A stretch of DNA of 57,282 bases. Origin: an uncultured Faecalibacterium sp. GTDB lineage: Bacteria > Bacillota > Clostridia > Oscillospirales > Ruminococcaceae. A program made the position numbers and the translations under genes. The stretch's first letter is position 1. Each line of letters opens with the position of its first letter. This document shows positions 26,343 through 34,104 of the stretch, piece after piece. Below the pieces are notes generated by a model, which did no database searches, had not been told where the DNA came from, and was given only the letters and a program-made list of their open reading frames with translations. The DNA lies in contig CAKSTO010000005.1 in the NCBI GenBank assembly GCA_934501115.1, forward strand, positions 1 to 57,282, in the 5' to 3' direction.

Positions 26343-27283
26343 AGGGATTCCAGTTACTTGCCACCGGCGGGGCACTGCCCGGGCGGACGGTCACAAACGA
26401 CGACCTGAGCCGCATGGTGGATACCAGCGACGAGTGGATCACCTCCCGCACCGGCATCCGCACCCGGCACTGGTGCACCGAGAAGGAATCCGCTGCCACG
26501 CTGGCGATTGCTGCCGCAAAGCAGGCGCTGGAACGCAGCGGGCTTGCCCCGGCAGACATTGCCTGCTGCATCTGCGCCACCCTGTCTGCTCCGGACGCCA
26601 CACCCAGTGTAGCCTGTCAGGTACAGGCGGCGCTGGGTCTGCCCGAAGATCGGCCCGCACTGGACATCAATGCAGCCTGTTCCGGTTTTCTCTACGGCAT
26701 CGCCGCGGCGCGTGGACTGCTGACGACATTGGGCGGGCAGTATGCGCTGGTCATCGGGTGCGAAGCACTTTCGCGCCTGATCGACCCTGCCGACCGCAGC
26801 ACCTGTGTCCTCTTCGGAGACGGCGCAGGCGCCGCCATTTTCCGGCTGGCCGATGCTCCTTTTGCGCTGACACTGGGTGCGCGGGGCAGCGACGTTCTCC
26901 ATGCCGGCGGTGTGGATCGGGAAGGATCTGCTCCCATCACCATGGACGGAAAGGCCGTGTTCCGCTTTGCAGTGGACGCCATGCCCAAATGCCTGCACAC
27001 CGTTCTGGACGAAACGCAGCTCACCCTCGACGATCTGTCGTGGGTGGTCTGCCATCAGGCCAACAGCCGCATCATCGACCACTGTGTCCGTGCGCTGAAA
27101 GCCGACCCGGCCAAATTCTACAAGAATATGGATCGCCACGGCAACACCAGTGCCGCCAGCATCCCGGTGGCTCTCAACGAGCTGGCCGAGAGCGGACAGC
27201 TGAAACCCGGCCAGCTTCTGGCCTGTATCGGCTTCGGCGGCGGGCTGACCTGGGGCGGAGCAATTTTTCAATACAAAGAGTGA
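26339..27283 (+). CDS. fabH: 3-oxoacyl-ACP synthase III
   Basis: 314 aa. Starts fatty acid chains by condensing acetyl-CoA (or a branched acyl-CoA) with malonyl-ACP. The start ATG 26339 overlaps the accA stop and has GAGGAACGC upstream. The catalytic triad is seen as Cys114 (INAACSGF), His239 (VCHQAN) and Asn269 (HGNTSAAS). The N-terminal block DEWITSRTGIRTRHW and the C-terminal GFGGGLTWG are standard FabH signatures. The gene precedes fabK with 2 bases between. Confidence 0.96.
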   Translation: MKGFQLLATGGALPGRTVTNDDLSRMVDTSDEWITSRTGIRTRHWCTEKESAATLAIAAAKQALERSGLAPADIACCICATLSAPDATPSVACQVQAALGLPEDRPALDINAACSGFLYGIAAARGLLTTLGGQYALVIGCEALSRLIDPADRSTCVLFGDGAGAAIFRLADAPFALTLGARGSDVLHAGGVDREGSAPITMDGKAVFRFAVDAMPKCLHTVLDETQLTLDDLSWVVCHQANSRIIDHCVRALKADPAKFYKNMDRHGNTSAASIPVALNELAESGQLKPGQLLACIGFGGGLTWGGAIFQYKE

Positions 27284-27285
27284 AT

Positions 27286-28221
27286 ATGAAACTTTTGAAC
27301 GAAATTCTAGGCACCAAATATCCCATCATTCAGGGCGGCATGGCAAACATTGCCACCGGCGAGTTTGCCGCCGCCTGCTCCAATGCAGGTGCGCTTGGCA
27401 TCATCGGTGCAGGCGGCATGAACGCCGACACCCTGCGCCAGAACATCCGCCGCTGCAAAGAGCTGACCGACAAGCCCTTCGGCGTGAACATCATGCTCAT
27501 GCACCCGCAGGCAGATGAGTTTGCCCAAATCGTGGTAGAAGAAGGCGTGCAGGTGGTCACCACCGGCGCAGGCAATCCGGGCAAGTATGTGCCCATGTGG
27601 AAAGCCGCCGGCATCAAGGTCATCCCGGTCGTTGCCGCCGCTGTGCTGGCAAAGCATCTGGAACCGCTTGGCATCGACGCTGTCATCGCTGAAGGCACCG
27701 AGAGCGGCGGCCATGTGGGCGAAATGACCACCATGGCGCTGGTGCCGCAGGTCGTGGATGCCGTAAACATCCCTGTTATTGCTGCAGGCGGCATCGCCGA
27801 TGGCCGTCAGCTGGCGGCAGCGCTGGCGCTGGGAGCCTGCGGCGTGCAGGTGGGCACCTGCCTGCTGGTGAGCGAGGAGTGCCCCATCCATGAAAACTAC
27901 AAAGCCGCCCTGCTCAAGGCCAAGGACAGCGATACCATCGTCACCGGCCGCAGCGTGGGTGCGCCGGTGCGTGTGCTGAAAAACCGCATGAGCCGCGAAT
28001 ATGTCCGGCAGGAAAAGGCCGGTGCCGACAAAATGGAACTGGAAAAATACACCCTCGGCAGCCTGCGCCGTGCGGTGTTTGAGGGCGACACCACCACCGG
28101 AAGCCTGATGGCCGGTCAGGTAGCCGGAATGCTCCACGAAGTACGCCCGGTGGCCGACATCCTCGAGGATCTGTGGGAAAGCGGGAGGCAGCGCATCGCC
28201 GCGCTGAACACCGAATGCTGA
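27286..28221 (+). CDS. fabK: Enoyl-ACP reductase II
   Basis: 311-aa FMN-dependent TIM-barrel enzyme that reduces trans-2-enoyl-ACP in the last step of elongation; FabI is absent from the operon. Landmarks: NEILGTKYPIIQGGMANIAT at the N-terminus, GVNIMLMHPQADEF, TGAGNPGKY, EGTESGGHVGE near residue 140 (flavin binding) and IPVIAAGGIADGRQLAAALALGACGVQVGTCLL. Unlike some FabK it shares a fold with nitronate monooxygenases, and its neighbour is such a relative. Its 3' end overlaps the next gene by 7 bases. Confidence 0.93.
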   Translation: MKLLNEILGTKYPIIQGGMANIATGEFAAACSNAGALGIIGAGGMNADTLRQNIRRCKELTDKPFGVNIMLMHPQADEFAQIVVEEGVQVVTTGAGNPGKYVPMWKAAGIKVIPVVAAAVLAKHLEPLGIDAVIAEGTESGGHVGEMTTMALVPQVVDAVNIPVIAAGGIADGRQLAAALALGACGVQVGTCLLVSEECPIHENYKAALLKAKDSDTIVTGRSVGAPVRVLKNRMSREYVRQEKAGADKMELEKYTLGSLRRAVFEGDTTTGSLMAGQVAGMLHEVRPVADILEDLWESGRQRIAALNTEC

Positions 28222-29282
28222 CCCTTGGCAGAAAGGCCCTGTCTGTGCCCATCTTGCAGGGCGGCATGGGTGTAGGCGTTTCCCTCGGCGGGCTGGCCGG
28301 TGCTGTGGCCGCCTGCGGCGGCATGGGGTGCATCTCCACCGCCGATGCAGGCTACCGGGAGCCGGACTTTGCCCGCGACCCGGCAGGCGCCAACCACCGT
28401 GCCCTGACCGCCGAGATCCGGAAGGCGAAGGAGATCGCGAAGGGGAACGGCATGGTCGCCATCAATGCCATGGTGGCCACGCAGGATTATGCCGCTGCCA
28501 TCCGCACCGCTGTGGAAGCGGGCGTGGATGCCGTGGTGTCCGGCGCAGGTCTGCCGCTGGAGCTGCCCGGCATCGTAGGCACAACGGATGTTGCCATTGC
28601 CCCCATCGTTTCCAGCGGCAGAGCGGCAAAGCTCATCCTGCGCCGCTGGGCCAAGGAGTTTGGCCGCACCGCTGATTTTGTGGTCATCGAGGGCTGCAAG
28701 GCAGGCGGACACCTCGGCTTTGCCGAAGATGACCTGCTGGCAGGCAAATGCCAGACCCTCGACGACATCCTGCCCGAGGTTCTGGCAGAGGTAAAACCCT
28801 TTGAAGCACAGTTCGGCCACAGCATCCCCGTGTTTGTGGCTGGCGGCGTATACACCGGTGCCGATATGGCGCACTTTACCCGGATGGGCGCTGCAGGCGT
28901 ACAGCTTGCCACCCGTTTTATCACCACCTGCGAGTGCGACGCATCCCAGGGCTACAAGGACGTTCTGCTGAACGCCCGACCCGAGGATGTGCGGATCATC
29001 CACAGCCCGGTGGGTATGCCGGGACGGGCGCTGAACACACCCCTTGTACAGGCATTGGCCGAAGGGACTCGTTTTCCGCCAAAGCACTGTGCCCGGTGCC
29101 TGAAGACCTGCGACCCCGCCAAGGTTCCCTACTGCATCACCCACGCGCTCATCGAAGCCGTGAAGGGCAATGTGGAGGAGGGTCTGTTCTTCTGCGGAGC
29201 CAACGTAGGCAGGCTCAGCCGGATGTACACCGTCCGGGAGCTGATGGACGAACTTGTGACCGAATGGAGGCAAAACCAATGA
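28215..29282 (+). CDS. FabK-like/nitronate monooxygenase-family flavoprotein
   Basis: 355 aa, a second flavin TIM-barrel protein directly after fabK. I start it at ATG 28215, inside the fabK end. It shares ILQGGMGVGVSLGGLAGAVAACGGMG at the N-terminus and VVIEGCKAGGHLGF plus PVFVAGGVYTGADMAHFTRMGAAGVQLATRF with nitronate monooxygenases. It is longer than FabK and carries a C-terminal cysteine cluster, C292-x2-C295-x3-C299-x7-C307, which FabK lacks and which could bind metal or an Fe-S cluster. Its place within the fab operon, overlapping both neighbours, argues for a role in lipid synthesis, such as an alternative enoyl reduction or unsaturation step; the reaction is not established. Confidence 0.8.
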   Translation: MLTLGRKALSVPILQGGMGVGVSLGGLAGAVAACGGMGCISTADAGYREPDFARDPAGANHRALTAEIRKAKEIAKGNGMVAINAMVATQDYAAAIRTAVEAGVDAVVSGAGLPLELPGIVGTTDVAIAPIVSSGRAAKLILRRWAKEFGRTADFVVIEGCKAGGHLGFAEDDLLAGKCQTLDDILPEVLAEVKPFEAQFGHSIPVFVAGGVYTGADMAHFTRMGAAGVQLATRFITTCECDASQGYKDVLLNARPEDVRIIHSPVGMPGRALNTPLVQALAEGTRFPPKHCARCLKTCDPAKVPYCITHALIEAVKGNVEEGLFFCGANVGRLSRMYTVRELMDELVTEWRQNQ

Positions 29283-30211
29283 AACTTGCCGTTCTGTATG
29301 CCGGTCAGGGTGCACAGCACCCCGGCATGGGCAGAGATTTTTACGAAGCATCTCCCGCTTTCCGGGCAGCATTTGACAGTGCCGAGCTGGATTTTGACCT
29401 GCACCGCGTCTGCTTTGAGGATCCGGACGGCGTATTGAATCAGACCGAATATACCCAGCCCTGCATGGTAGCCTTTGCCTGCGGCGTGACCGCCGTGCTG
29501 GCCGAAAAGGGTGTGCAGCCCGCTTACGCAGCCGGGCTTTCGCTGGGCGAATATTCCGCGCTGGAAGCTGCCGGTGTGTTTACCGCAAAGCAGGCCATCG
29601 AGCTGACTGCCTACCGGGGCAAGGCCATGGCCGATGCCGCAAAGGGCATCGACTGCGGCATGACCGCCGTGCTCAGCCTTGACCGGAACACCCTTGCCCA
29701 GTGCTGTGAACAGGCTGCGGAGCTGGGCTGTGTGCAGATCTGCAACTACAACTGCCCCGGCCAGCTGGTCATCGGCGGCGAAAAGGCTGCTGTGGACAAA
29801 GCCTCCGAGCTGGCAAAGCAGGCAGGTGCCCGCCGCTGCATCCCGCTCAAGGTCAGCGGCCCGTTCCATACCCGGCTCATGGCTCCTGCCGGAGATGCGC
29901 TGGCAAAGCGCTTCGAGGCCGAATCCTTCGGCGAGATGCGCATTCCGGTGCTCTTCAACTGCCTCGGCCGTGAAAAAGCCGAGGCCGACACCATCCCCTC
30001 CCTGCTGGTAAAGCAGGTGCAGAGCAGCGTTTATATGGAAGATACGCTCCGCCGTCTGGGCGAGCTGGGCGTAGACCATATTCTGGAAGTCGGCCCCGGC
30101 ACCGCCCTTTCCGGCTTCGTGAAAAAGACCCTGTCCGGTGTGGTGTGTGCTTCGGTGGAGACCCCGGAGCAGCTGGATGCTGTTCTGGAAGCATGGAAGG
30201 AAGAACAATGA
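29279..30211 (+). CDS. fabD: Malonyl-CoA:ACP transacylase
   Basis: 310 aa. Moves malonyl from CoA to ACP. The start ATG 29279 overlaps the preceding stop (ATGA). YAGQGAQHPGMGRDFYE opens the protein. The nucleophile motif is G86-L-S88-L-G90, that is GLSLGE in place of the textbook GHSLGE; the catalytic His197 is in GPFHTRLM and the C-terminal GPGTALSGFVKK is typical. The ferredoxin-like subdomain is at about 125-190. It overlaps fabG by ATGA. Confidence 0.95.
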   Translation: MKLAVLYAGQGAQHPGMGRDFYEASPAFRAAFDSAELDFDLHRVCFEDPDGVLNQTEYTQPCMVAFACGVTAVLAEKGVQPAYAAGLSLGEYSALEAAGVFTAKQAIELTAYRGKAMADAAKGIDCGMTAVLSLDRNTLAQCCEQAAELGCVQICNYNCPGQLVIGGEKAAVDKASELAKQAGARRCIPLKVSGPFHTRLMAPAGDALAKRFEAESFGEMRIPVLFNCLGREKAEADTIPSLLVKQVQSSVYMEDTLRRLGELGVDHILEVGPGTALSGFVKKTLSGVVCASVETPEQLDAVLEAWKEEQ

Positions 30212-30957
30212 GCGAAACAAAAACCATCCGCACCGCCGTCGTCACCGGCGGAAGCCGGGGCATTGGCCGCGCTGTGTGCGCGGCACTGGCAAAACAGGGC
30301 TGCAATGTCGTAGTCAACTACTGCCATGGCGAAGCTGCCGCCGCCGAGACGGTGGCTCTGTGCAAAGCCGAAGGCGTGGACGCCGTGGCCGTGCAGGCCG
30401 ATGTTTCCACTGCCGAAGGCTGCAAAAAGCTCTTTGACGAGGCTGTCAGCGCTTTTGAACGGGTAGATATCCTTGTGAACAACGCGGGCATTACCCGCGA
30501 TAACCTGATCCTGCGCATGAGCGAAGAGGACTTTGATGCAGTGCTGAATGCGAACCTCAAGGGCGCGTTCCTCTGTTGCAAAGAAGCCGCCCGCCGTATG
30601 GTACGCCAGCGGTATGGACGCATCATCAATCTGAGCAGTGTGGTGGCTCTGCGGGGCAACGCCGGTCAGACCAACTACGCCGCCAGCAAGGCAGGGCTCA
30701 TCGGCCTGACCAAAAGCCTTGCCCGCGAGCTGGCAAGCCGCAATGTGACCGTGAACGCCGTAGCGCCGGGCTTTATTGAGACCGACATGACCGCCGCCCT
30801 GCCGGAGGCCGTCCGCGCCGAGATGGCAAAGGGCATCCCGGCAGGCCGCGCAGGCCGGCCGGAGGACGTGGCAAATGCCGTGGCATTTTTTGCCGCAGAA
30901 CAAAGCAGCTATCTCACCGGGCAGGTGCTCTGTGCAGACGGCGGCATGGCAATGTAA
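30208..30957 (+). CDS. fabG: 3-oxoacyl-ACP reductase
   Basis: 249-aa NADPH-dependent short-chain dehydrogenase that reduces 3-oxoacyl-ACP. Cofactor loop TGGSRGIG at 13-20, NNAG in ILVNNAGITRD, and the catalytic Ser (INLSSVVAL), Tyr157 and Lys161 (NYAASKAG) are present. The C-terminal YLTGQVLCADGGMAM is the usual FabG ending. It overlaps fabD by 4 bases; the ribosome site GGAAGGAAG lies in the fabD end. It is followed 14 bases later by fabF. Confidence 0.96.
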   Translation: MSETKTIRTAVVTGGSRGIGRAVCAALAKQGCNVVVNYCHGEAAAAETVALCKAEGVDAVAVQADVSTAEGCKKLFDEAVSAFERVDILVNNAGITRDNLILRMSEEDFDAVLNANLKGAFLCCKEAARRMVRQRYGRIINLSSVVALRGNAGQTNYAASKAGLIGLTKSLARELASRNVTVNAVAPGFIETDMTAALPEAVRAEMAKGIPAGRAGRPEDVANAVAFFAAEQSSYLTGQVLCADGGMAM

Positions 30958-30971
30958 AAGGAGAACTTCTC

Positions 30972-32210
30972 ATGGAAAAACGCAGAGTCGTGATCACCGG
31001 TCTTGGCACCGTGAACCCTCTTGGCAATAACACCGCCGACAGCTGGGCCGCTGCCAAAGCGGGCAAATGCGGCATCGGCCCCATCACCCAGTTCGACACC
31101 ACTGATTTCAAGTGCAAGCTGGCAGGCGAAGTGAAGGATTTTGATCCCGAGGCCGTAGTCGACAAAAAAGAAGCCCGCAAGATGGCTCGCTTTACCGTTC
31201 TGGCTCTTGCTGCCGCTGCTGAAGCCATTGCCGACAGCGGTCTGGACACCGAAGCAGAAGCCAAAAACATCGGCGTCATCCTTTCCAGCGGCATTGGCGG
31301 TCTGCCCACCATTGAGGAGCAGCACACCCGCGGTGAAGAAAAGGGCATGGAGAAGGTCAGCCCCTATTTTGTGCCTATGGCCATCGCCAATATGGCGGCT
31401 GCGCAGATCGCCATCCGTTTTGGTCTGAAAGGCATGTGCACCTGCCCGGTAACGGCCTGCGCCGGCGGCACCAATGCCGTAGGCGATGCCTTTCACCGCA
31501 TCCGTGACGGCTACGAGACCGCCATGGTCTGCGGCGGTGCCGAGAGCTGCATCAGCCCCTTGGGCATCGGCGGCTTTACCAGCATGAAAGCGCTGTCCAC
31601 GGCCTCCGACCCGGATGCAGCCAGCCTGCCTTTTGACGCACGGCGCGGCGGCTTCGTCATGGGCGAGGGCAGCGGCGTGCTGGTGCTGGAAGAGCTGGAG
31701 CACGCAAAGGCACGCGGTGCGCACATCTACGCTGAGGTCGTGGGCTACGGTGCAAACTGCGACGCCTACCACTTTACCGCTCCGGCTCCCGGCGGCGTGG
31801 GCGCTATCGACTGCATGAATCTGACGCTGAACGACGCCGGCATTGCCCCGGAGCAGGTAGATCACATCAACGCCCACGGCACCGGCACCCACATGAACGA
31901 CGCCTGCGAGACCGCCGCCATCCATGCGGTATTCGGCGAGCACGCAAAGCGGCTGACCGTGGTGAGCACCAAGAGCATGACCGGCCACCTGCTGGGCGGT
32001 GCAGGCGGTATCGAAGCCGTATTCACCGCGCTGGCTCTGCGGGATCAGTTTGCCCCTCCCACGATCCATTACGAGCAGCCCGACCCCGAATGTGATCTGG
32101 ACTATGTGCCGAACACAGGCCGTGCACAGGCTATGACCTACGCGCTGAGCAACAGTCTGGGCTTTGGCGGTCACAACGCCTGCATCGCCCTGCGCAGATG
32201 GGAGGGCTGA
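30972..32210 (+). CDS. fabF: 3-oxoacyl-ACP synthase II
   Basis: 412-aa elongating condensing enzyme. The Cys-His-His triad is C163 (TACAGGTNA), H302 (NAHGTGTHMND) and H339 (MTGHLLGGAGG). The N-terminal VVITGLGTVNPLGNN and the C-terminal SLGFGGHNACIAL are standard. AAAGGAGAA precedes the ATG. The usual Clostridium gene after fabF, accB, is missing; fabZ follows directly 3 bases later. Confidence 0.96.
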   Translation: MEKRRVVITGLGTVNPLGNNTADSWAAAKAGKCGIGPITQFDTTDFKCKLAGEVKDFDPEAVVDKKEARKMARFTVLALAAAAEAIADSGLDTEAEAKNIGVILSSGIGGLPTIEEQHTRGEEKGMEKVSPYFVPMAIANMAAAQIAIRFGLKGMCTCPVTACAGGTNAVGDAFHRIRDGYETAMVCGGAESCISPLGIGGFTSMKALSTASDPDAASLPFDARRGGFVMGEGSGVLVLEELEHAKARGAHIYAEVVGYGANCDAYHFTAPAPGGVGAIDCMNLTLNDAGIAPEQVDHINAHGTGTHMNDACETAAIHAVFGEHAKRLTVVSTKSMTGHLLGGAGGIEAVFTALALRDQFAPPTIHYEQPDPECDLDYVPNTGRAQAMTYALSNSLGFGGHNACIALRRWEG

Positions 32211-32213
32211 ACC

Positions 32214-32690
32214 ATGGCAGAGCCCCGCACCGTGCGTGAAAACGCACACGCTTTGAACAGCGAACAGATCGCAGCCATCCTGCCGCACCGCTACCCCTTT
32301 GCGCTCGTAGACCGCATTCTGGACTGCGAACCGGGGCAGTGGGCCATTGGCCGCAAGTGTATTTCTCGCAATGAGGAATTTTTCAACGGTCATTTTCCCG
32401 GTCAGCCGGTGATGCCCGGCGTGCTCATCCTTGAGGCTCTGGCGCAGACCGGAGCGGTGGCAGCGCTGAGCCTGCCCGAAAACAGGGGAAAACTCGCCCT
32501 CTTCGGCGGCATCAAAAATGCCCGCTTCCGCAAGCAGGTCACCCCCGGTGATGTACTTACCCTGCACTGTGAGCTGGTAGAACAGCGCGGCCCCGTGGGC
32601 GTAGGCAAAGCCTCGGCTTATGTTGACGGCAAATGTGCCGCCTCCGCCGAGCTGACTTTTGTACTGACCGACGCAGGAGCGGATGCATAA
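32214..32690 (+). CDS. fabZ: 3-hydroxyacyl-ACP dehydratase
   Basis: 158-aa hotdog-fold dehydratase. ILPHRYPFALVDRI is the family signature; the catalytic His60 lies in NGHFPGQPVMPG and the catalytic Glu in GVLILEALAQTGA. It removes water from 3-hydroxyacyl-ACP. It is the last gene of the operon, about 40 bases before the terminator at 32731. Confidence 0.96.
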   Translation: MAEPRTVRENAHALNSEQIAAILPHRYPFALVDRILDCEPGQWAIGRKCISRNEEFFNGHFPGQPVMPGVLILEALAQTGAVAALSLPENRGKLALFGGIKNARFRKQVTPGDVLTLHCELVEQRGPVGVGKASAYVDGKCAASAELTFVLTDAGADA

Positions 32691-32730
32691 ATTTTATCGG
32701 ACATACAGACAAAAATGTCTTTATCTCGAG

Positions 32731-32774
32731 CAAAAGGCATGGGGTCACCCTATCAGGTGATCCCATGCCTTTTG
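32731..32774 (+). terminator. Terminator of the fatty acid synthesis operon
   Basis: CAAAAGGCATGGGGTCACC pairs with GGTGATCCCATGCCTTTTG (one wobble and minor mismatch) around CTATCA. Confidence 0.88.
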
Positions 32775-32778
32775 TACT

Positions 32779-32793
32779 GTTCGAGTCCTGTAC
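32779..32793 (+). repeat. Short tRNA-Val T-arm fragment
   Basis: GTTCGAGTCCTGTAC, identical to the T-loop/T-stem of the tRNA-Val at 33108-33183 but in the opposite orientation, immediately before repeat family 2 copy A. Confidence 0.55.
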
Positions 32794-32915
32794 TGCAGCG
32801 GCGACGACCGCTGCCTGCGGCAGAAACAGGGAGGAGCCGTTGGGGCAGCGGCCAGCAAGACATGAGTGCCGCCCAAGGCACGAAATGGATGCTGGGAGCC
32901 GCAACCCGACCCACC
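32794..32915 (+). repeat. Dispersed repeat family 2, copy A (diverged)
   Basis: Shares CAGCGGCGACGACC, GCGGCAGAAACAGG, GGAGC(C/T)GTTGGGG and GTGCCG(C/T)CCAAGGCACGAA with copies B (38380) and C (41384), with more differences than those two have from each other. A hairpin follows at 32969, as after the other copies. Confidence 0.75.
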
Positions 32916-32968
32916 ACAAAACGGCATGCATCCCGGTAGACATTCCTACTGATTGGAAACCGCGCACT

Positions 32969-32996
32969 AAACAACAGCCCACCGGGCTGTTGTTTG
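32969..32996 (+). terminator. Hairpin after repeat family 2 copy A
   Basis: AAACAACAGCCC-ACC-GGGCTGTTGTTT, a 12-bp perfect stem with a T-rich 3' arm. Confidence 0.6.
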
Positions 32997-33020
32997 CCTT
33001 CGCTGCGCTTCGGCCGTGCT

Positions 33021-33040
33021 GTTCGAGTCCTGTACCGTCC
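33021..33040 (+). repeat. tRNA-Val 3'-end fragment
   Basis: GTTCGAGTCCTGTACCGTCC equals 20 bases of the T-arm and acceptor 3' strand of the tRNA-Val, placed in inverted orientation 67 bases from the tRNA end. It resembles the tRNA 3'-end duplications left by integrating elements. Confidence 0.7.
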
Positions 33041-33071
33041 TGCTCTGACGTGGGTTAGTGGATGACGCAAC

Positions 33072-33106
33072 AAAAAAGCCCCTGACCAAAGTCAGAGGCT
33101 CTTGTT
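33072..33106 (-). terminator. Terminator of tRNA-Val
   Basis: On the minus strand AGCCTCTGAC-TTTG-GTCAGGGGCT followed by TTTTTTG. Confidence 0.9.
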
Positions 33107-33107
33107 T

Positions 33108-33183
33108 TGGTGGACGGTACAGGACTCGAACCTGTGACCTCCTGCACGTCAAGCAGATGCTCTACCAGCTGAGCTAACCGTCC
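33108..33183 (-). tRNA. tRNA-Val (GAC)
   Basis: 76 bases with CCA encoded. Acceptor GGACGGT pairs with ACCGTCC, discriminator A. D-arm GCTC..GAGC, anticodon stem TCTGC/GCAGG with loop TTGACGT (anticodon GAC), T-arm ACAGGTTCGAGTCCTGT. The encoded CCA contrasts with the tRNA-Pro of this window. Confidence 0.96.
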
Positions 33184-33251
33184 ATAAGTCATATCGACCT
33201 AACTATTTTACCACAGCTTTCTGGAAAAAGCAATACTTTTCTGCAATTATT

Positions 33252-33854
33252 TCAATTTTCCGGGCGGAGCGCCTTACGGATGATCTCATACAGCACCGGC
33301 TTCATGGCGTCAATATTGTCCGGCTTGCCCTCCAGAATACTGGAATAGCACACCGACATACACATACTGCCCAATGCCGTGATGTTCTGGTAGATCTCCC
33401 GCTCGGTACGGCCAGCCATCTCCGGGCTGCTCATGACGGTCGCCAGCAGCTTGCGCATCAGCGGCTCAGCATCACGGCTGGCCTCGATCTGATCCAGCCC
33501 CGGCCACACAAAGTTGCGCTCCAGAAACCTCAGCACCAGCGTGTCATCACGCAGCGCCTCGATGATATGATCGATCACTGCCACCATTTTGTCCGCAAAA
33601 CTCTCCAGCCCCGTCTGACGCTCCACCGCTTCGCACGCATCGTTCAGCAGCTGGTAGCTCACCCGCCCCAGCAGTGCCTGCATCACTGCACCCTTATCCT
33701 GAAAATACAGGTAGAACGTCCCCTTGGCCACCTTGGCACGGGAGGTGATGTCTTCCACGCTGGTCTTGGCAGTGCCCCGCTCCAAAAACAGCTCGTATGC
33801 CGCATCCAGCAGCGCCCGCCGCTTCTCCTGCTTTTTTCCTTCCACGGTACTCAT
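33252..33854 (-). CDS. TetR/AcrR family transcriptional regulator
   Basis: 200 aa. N-terminal TetR HTH at residues 10-56: RRALLDAAYELFLERGTAKTSVEDITSRAKVAKGTFYLYFQDKGAVMQ. The rest is the helical ligand/dimer domain. It is divergent from the MMPL exporter, with two TGAC-N5-GTCA palindromes around the exporter promoter, so it is very likely the local repressor. The inducer is unknown; partners of this type usually sense the exported compound or a membrane-active agent. Confidence 0.92.
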   Translation of the reverse strand: MSTVEGKKQEKRRALLDAAYELFLERGTAKTSVEDITSRAKVAKGTFYLYFQDKGAVMQALLGRVSYQLLNDACEAVERQTGLESFADKMVAVIDHIIEALRDDTLVLRFLERNFVWPGLDQIEASRDAEPLMRKLLATVMSSPEMAGRTEREIYQNITALGSMCMSVCYSSILEGKPDNIDAMKPVLYEIIRKALRPEN

Positions 33855-33983
33855 GCTCTGGGTCGATTCCTCTTTTCACTCTTTTTCTGACGCTTTGCCG
33901 TGTTGTCTCAATCATTTTAACAGTCCTGCACGGATCGCGCAAGCCCAAACTGCTATACAATTTCCGGCGCATGATAAAAAAAC

Positions 33984-34062
33984 TGACTTTTGGTCATTTT
34001 TGTGCTTGACACCCGGTTTGTCATGGATATAATAGTGTTTGCTCGGAACTGACCAACAGTCA
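33984..34062 (+). promoter_or_regulatory. MMPL operon promoter bracketed by two TetR operator-like sites
   Basis: Promoter TTGACA (34006-34011), 16 bases, TATAAT (34028-34033). Site 1 is ACTGACTTTTGGTCATTTT (core TGAC-N5-GTCA at 33984-33996), just upstream of -35. Site 2 is ACTGACCAACAGTCATTTT (core at 34050-34062), just downstream of the expected transcript start. The two differ only in the N5 spacer. Centre spacing is 66 bp. Confidence 0.8.
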
Positions 34063-34104
34063 TTTTCCAAAGTTTTTATCCACTTTCTATTCTGGAGGGT
34101 TCTC

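Noticed and set aside
26434..27285. N-terminal extension of the fabK frame through fabH
   Set aside because: Read-through frame in the fabH region, with no family similarity; fabK begins at 27286.
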